In this document: one piece after another, positions 63,142-64,000 of the stretch
Layout: each line of letters starts with the position of its first letter
Numbering within the stretch: the first letter of the stretch is position 1
Assembly: GCF_014642405.1 (NCBI RefSeq)
Contig: NZ_BMIN01000010.1
Span: forward strand, 81,437-145,436
Source of the DNA: Pontibacillus salipaludis
Lineage (GTDB): Bacteria; Bacillota; Bacilli; Bacillales; BH030062
Direction: 5' to 3'
Length of the DNA: 64,000 nt
The notes under the pieces: generated by a model
What the model saw: only the letters and a program-made list of their open reading frames with translations
Database searches by the model: none
What the model was told of the DNA's origin: nothing
Translations under genes and position numbers: made by a program

Positions 63142-63213
63142 ATAATGTTGAATACTTATTGCATATTCAATTATATGATGTTTGCAATGATCATGTGCAT
63201 TGCATTTTTAAAA

Positions 63214-63289
63214 TGGTGGAGGATGGCGGGCTCGAACCACCGACCCCCTGCTTGTAAGGCAGGTGCTCTCCCAGCTGAGCTAATCCTCC
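63214..63289 (-). tRNA. tRNA-Val (anticodon TAC)
   Basis: Complete cloverleaf, loop CTTACAA, encoded CCA. Confidence 0.96.
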
Positions 63290-63300
63290 ATAATATTAAG

Positions 63301-63375
63301 TGGTGACCCGTACGGGATTCGAACCCGTGTTACCGCCGTGAAAGGGCGGTGTCTTAACCACTTGACCAACGGGCC
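63301..63375 (-). tRNA. tRNA-Glu (anticodon TTC)
   Basis: Complete cloverleaf, loop CTTTCAC, encoded CCA. Confidence 0.96.
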
Positions 63376-63388
63376 AGTGAAAAGTTAG

Positions 63389-63480
63389 TGGCGGAGAGCG
63401 AGGGATTCGAACCCTCGAGACCCGTGTTTGGGCCTACACGATTTCCAATCGTGCTCCTTCGGCCACTCGGACAGCTCTCC
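63389..63480 (-). tRNA. tRNA-Ser (anticodon GGA)
   Basis: Class II tRNA with a long variable arm, loop TTGGAAA, encoded CCA. Confidence 0.96.
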
Positions 63481-63481
63481 A

Positions 63482-63556
63482 TGGCTCCAACGGCAGGATT
63501 CGAACCTGCGACCGATCGGTTAACAGCCGATAGCTCTACCACTGAGCTACGTTGGA
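63482..63556 (-). tRNA. tRNA-Asn (anticodon GTT)
   Basis: Complete cloverleaf, loop CTGTTAA, encoded CCA. It is the first tRNA after 5S. Confidence 0.96.
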
Positions 63557-63606
63557 ATCATGTCAAAAGACCGTTTGCCTTTTGATCAAAGTCAATAAAG
63601 TGACTT

Positions 63607-63722
63607 GCCTGGCGGCGTCCTACTCTTGCGGGGGTGAAACCCCGACTACCATCGGCGCTGAAGAGCTTAACTTCTGTGTTCGGCATGGGAACAGGTGTGA
63701 CCTCTTCGCCAAAACCGCCAGA
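63607..63722 (-). rRNA. rrf: 5S ribosomal RNA
   Basis: About 116 bases matching the Bacillus 5S pattern: TGGCGG at the 5' end, then GAAGAGGTCACACC, GAACACAGAAGTTAAG, GATGGTAGTCGGGG and GAGTAGGACGCCGCCA at the 3' end. The exact ends are estimated to within a few bases. Confidence 0.96.
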
Positions 63723-63872
63723 CTCTTTATTGAATTTCTTCCTCGTCTTTTCAACGACAAGTTATATTTTATCTTGTTTCAGAAGAAAAGTCAAGAGGTA
63801 TTTTAGATTTTTTTCTAAGTACCTTCAAAACTAGATAAGAATTAAGACATAACCGTTTTTCACTTTAGTTAG

Positions 63873-64000
63873 ATAAGCCCTCGATTTATTAGTATCGGTC
63901 AGCTGCACGTGTCACCACGCTTCCACCTCCGACCTATCAACCTTGTCGTCTACAAGGAATCTTACTCACTCGAAGTGATGGGAAATCTCATCTTGAAGTG
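63873..64000 (-). rRNA. rrl: 23S ribosomal RNA, 3' end (gene continues beyond window)
   Basis: The last 130 or so bases of 23S rRNA: GGAGGTGGAAGCGTGGTGAC, CAGCTGACCGATACTAATAA and CGAGGGCTTA near the mature end. A 150-bp spacer separates it from 5S. The end position is approximate. Confidence 0.93.

Overview
The window looks like chromosomal DNA of a moderately halophilic or halotolerant, endospore-forming member of the Bacillaceae, of the Halobacillus/Pontibacillus kind. This is an inference. It rests on a tRNA array in the same order as the large Bacillus subtilis arrays, a gerA-type germination operon, sporulation genes (yhbH, prkA), B. subtilis-like operons (app, odhAB, mntABCD, argGH), a compatible-solute ABC transporter with two binding proteins, and acidic surface proteins and linkers (AppA, OdhB). 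Most genes lie on the minus strand.

Layout. 0-4.2 kb: a betaine-class ABC transporter operon in the order binding protein, permease, ATPase, second binding protein (cut by the window edge). 4.7-17 kb: a HelD-like RNA polymerase-recycling ATPase, a stand-alone MurG-like transferase, a MATE exporter, two small unknown genes, an aldehyde dehydrogenase, a NupC nucleoside transporter, a LysM-CAP secreted protein and an esterase. 17.4-23.2 kb: an oligopeptide transporter in appDFABC order. 23.5-30.6 kb: a small conserved gene, a gerABC-type germination operon, yhbH and yidC. 30.7-41 kb: odhAB (2-oxoglutarate dehydrogenase), ppk, ppx and prkA. 41-49 kb: a MarR/SMR drug-efflux unit, small membrane or lipoprotein genes, trmL, an amidase-domain protein, an alpha-glucoside PTS plus GH4 phospho-glucosidase with a divergent GntR regulator, and ogt. 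49-61 kb: queG, a PF09818 ATPase, tRNA-Gly, argGH, mntABCD and ilvD. 62-64 kb: fifteen tRNAs, 5S rRNA and the 3' end of 23S rRNA, all on the minus strand as the tail of an rrn operon.

Regulation readable by eye. Two MntR-like boxes and a weaker third precede mntA. cre-like sites lie before nupC, the GH4/PTS operon and odhA. CodY-like boxes precede ilvD and appD. An operator-like palindrome sits on the MarR/SMR promoter, and a dyad on the GH4 promoter probably serves the GntR protein. Almost every transcription unit ends in a clear Rho-independent terminator.

No obviously new multi-gene system is present. The most unusual content is intergenic. One GC-rich palindromic repeat family occurs at 7.6, 13.3, 17.1 and 61.5 kb. 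It carries a nested element with inverted ends and a three-hairpin module present three times. A second family is built on a GTGCC(A/T)G(A/G)CAC core; it appears as long hairpins at 37.4 and 48.7 kb and as a 5 x 37-bp tandem array at 44.6 kb. A self-contained promoter-25-codon ORF-terminator unit at 42.6-42.8 kb is the best small-gene candidate.
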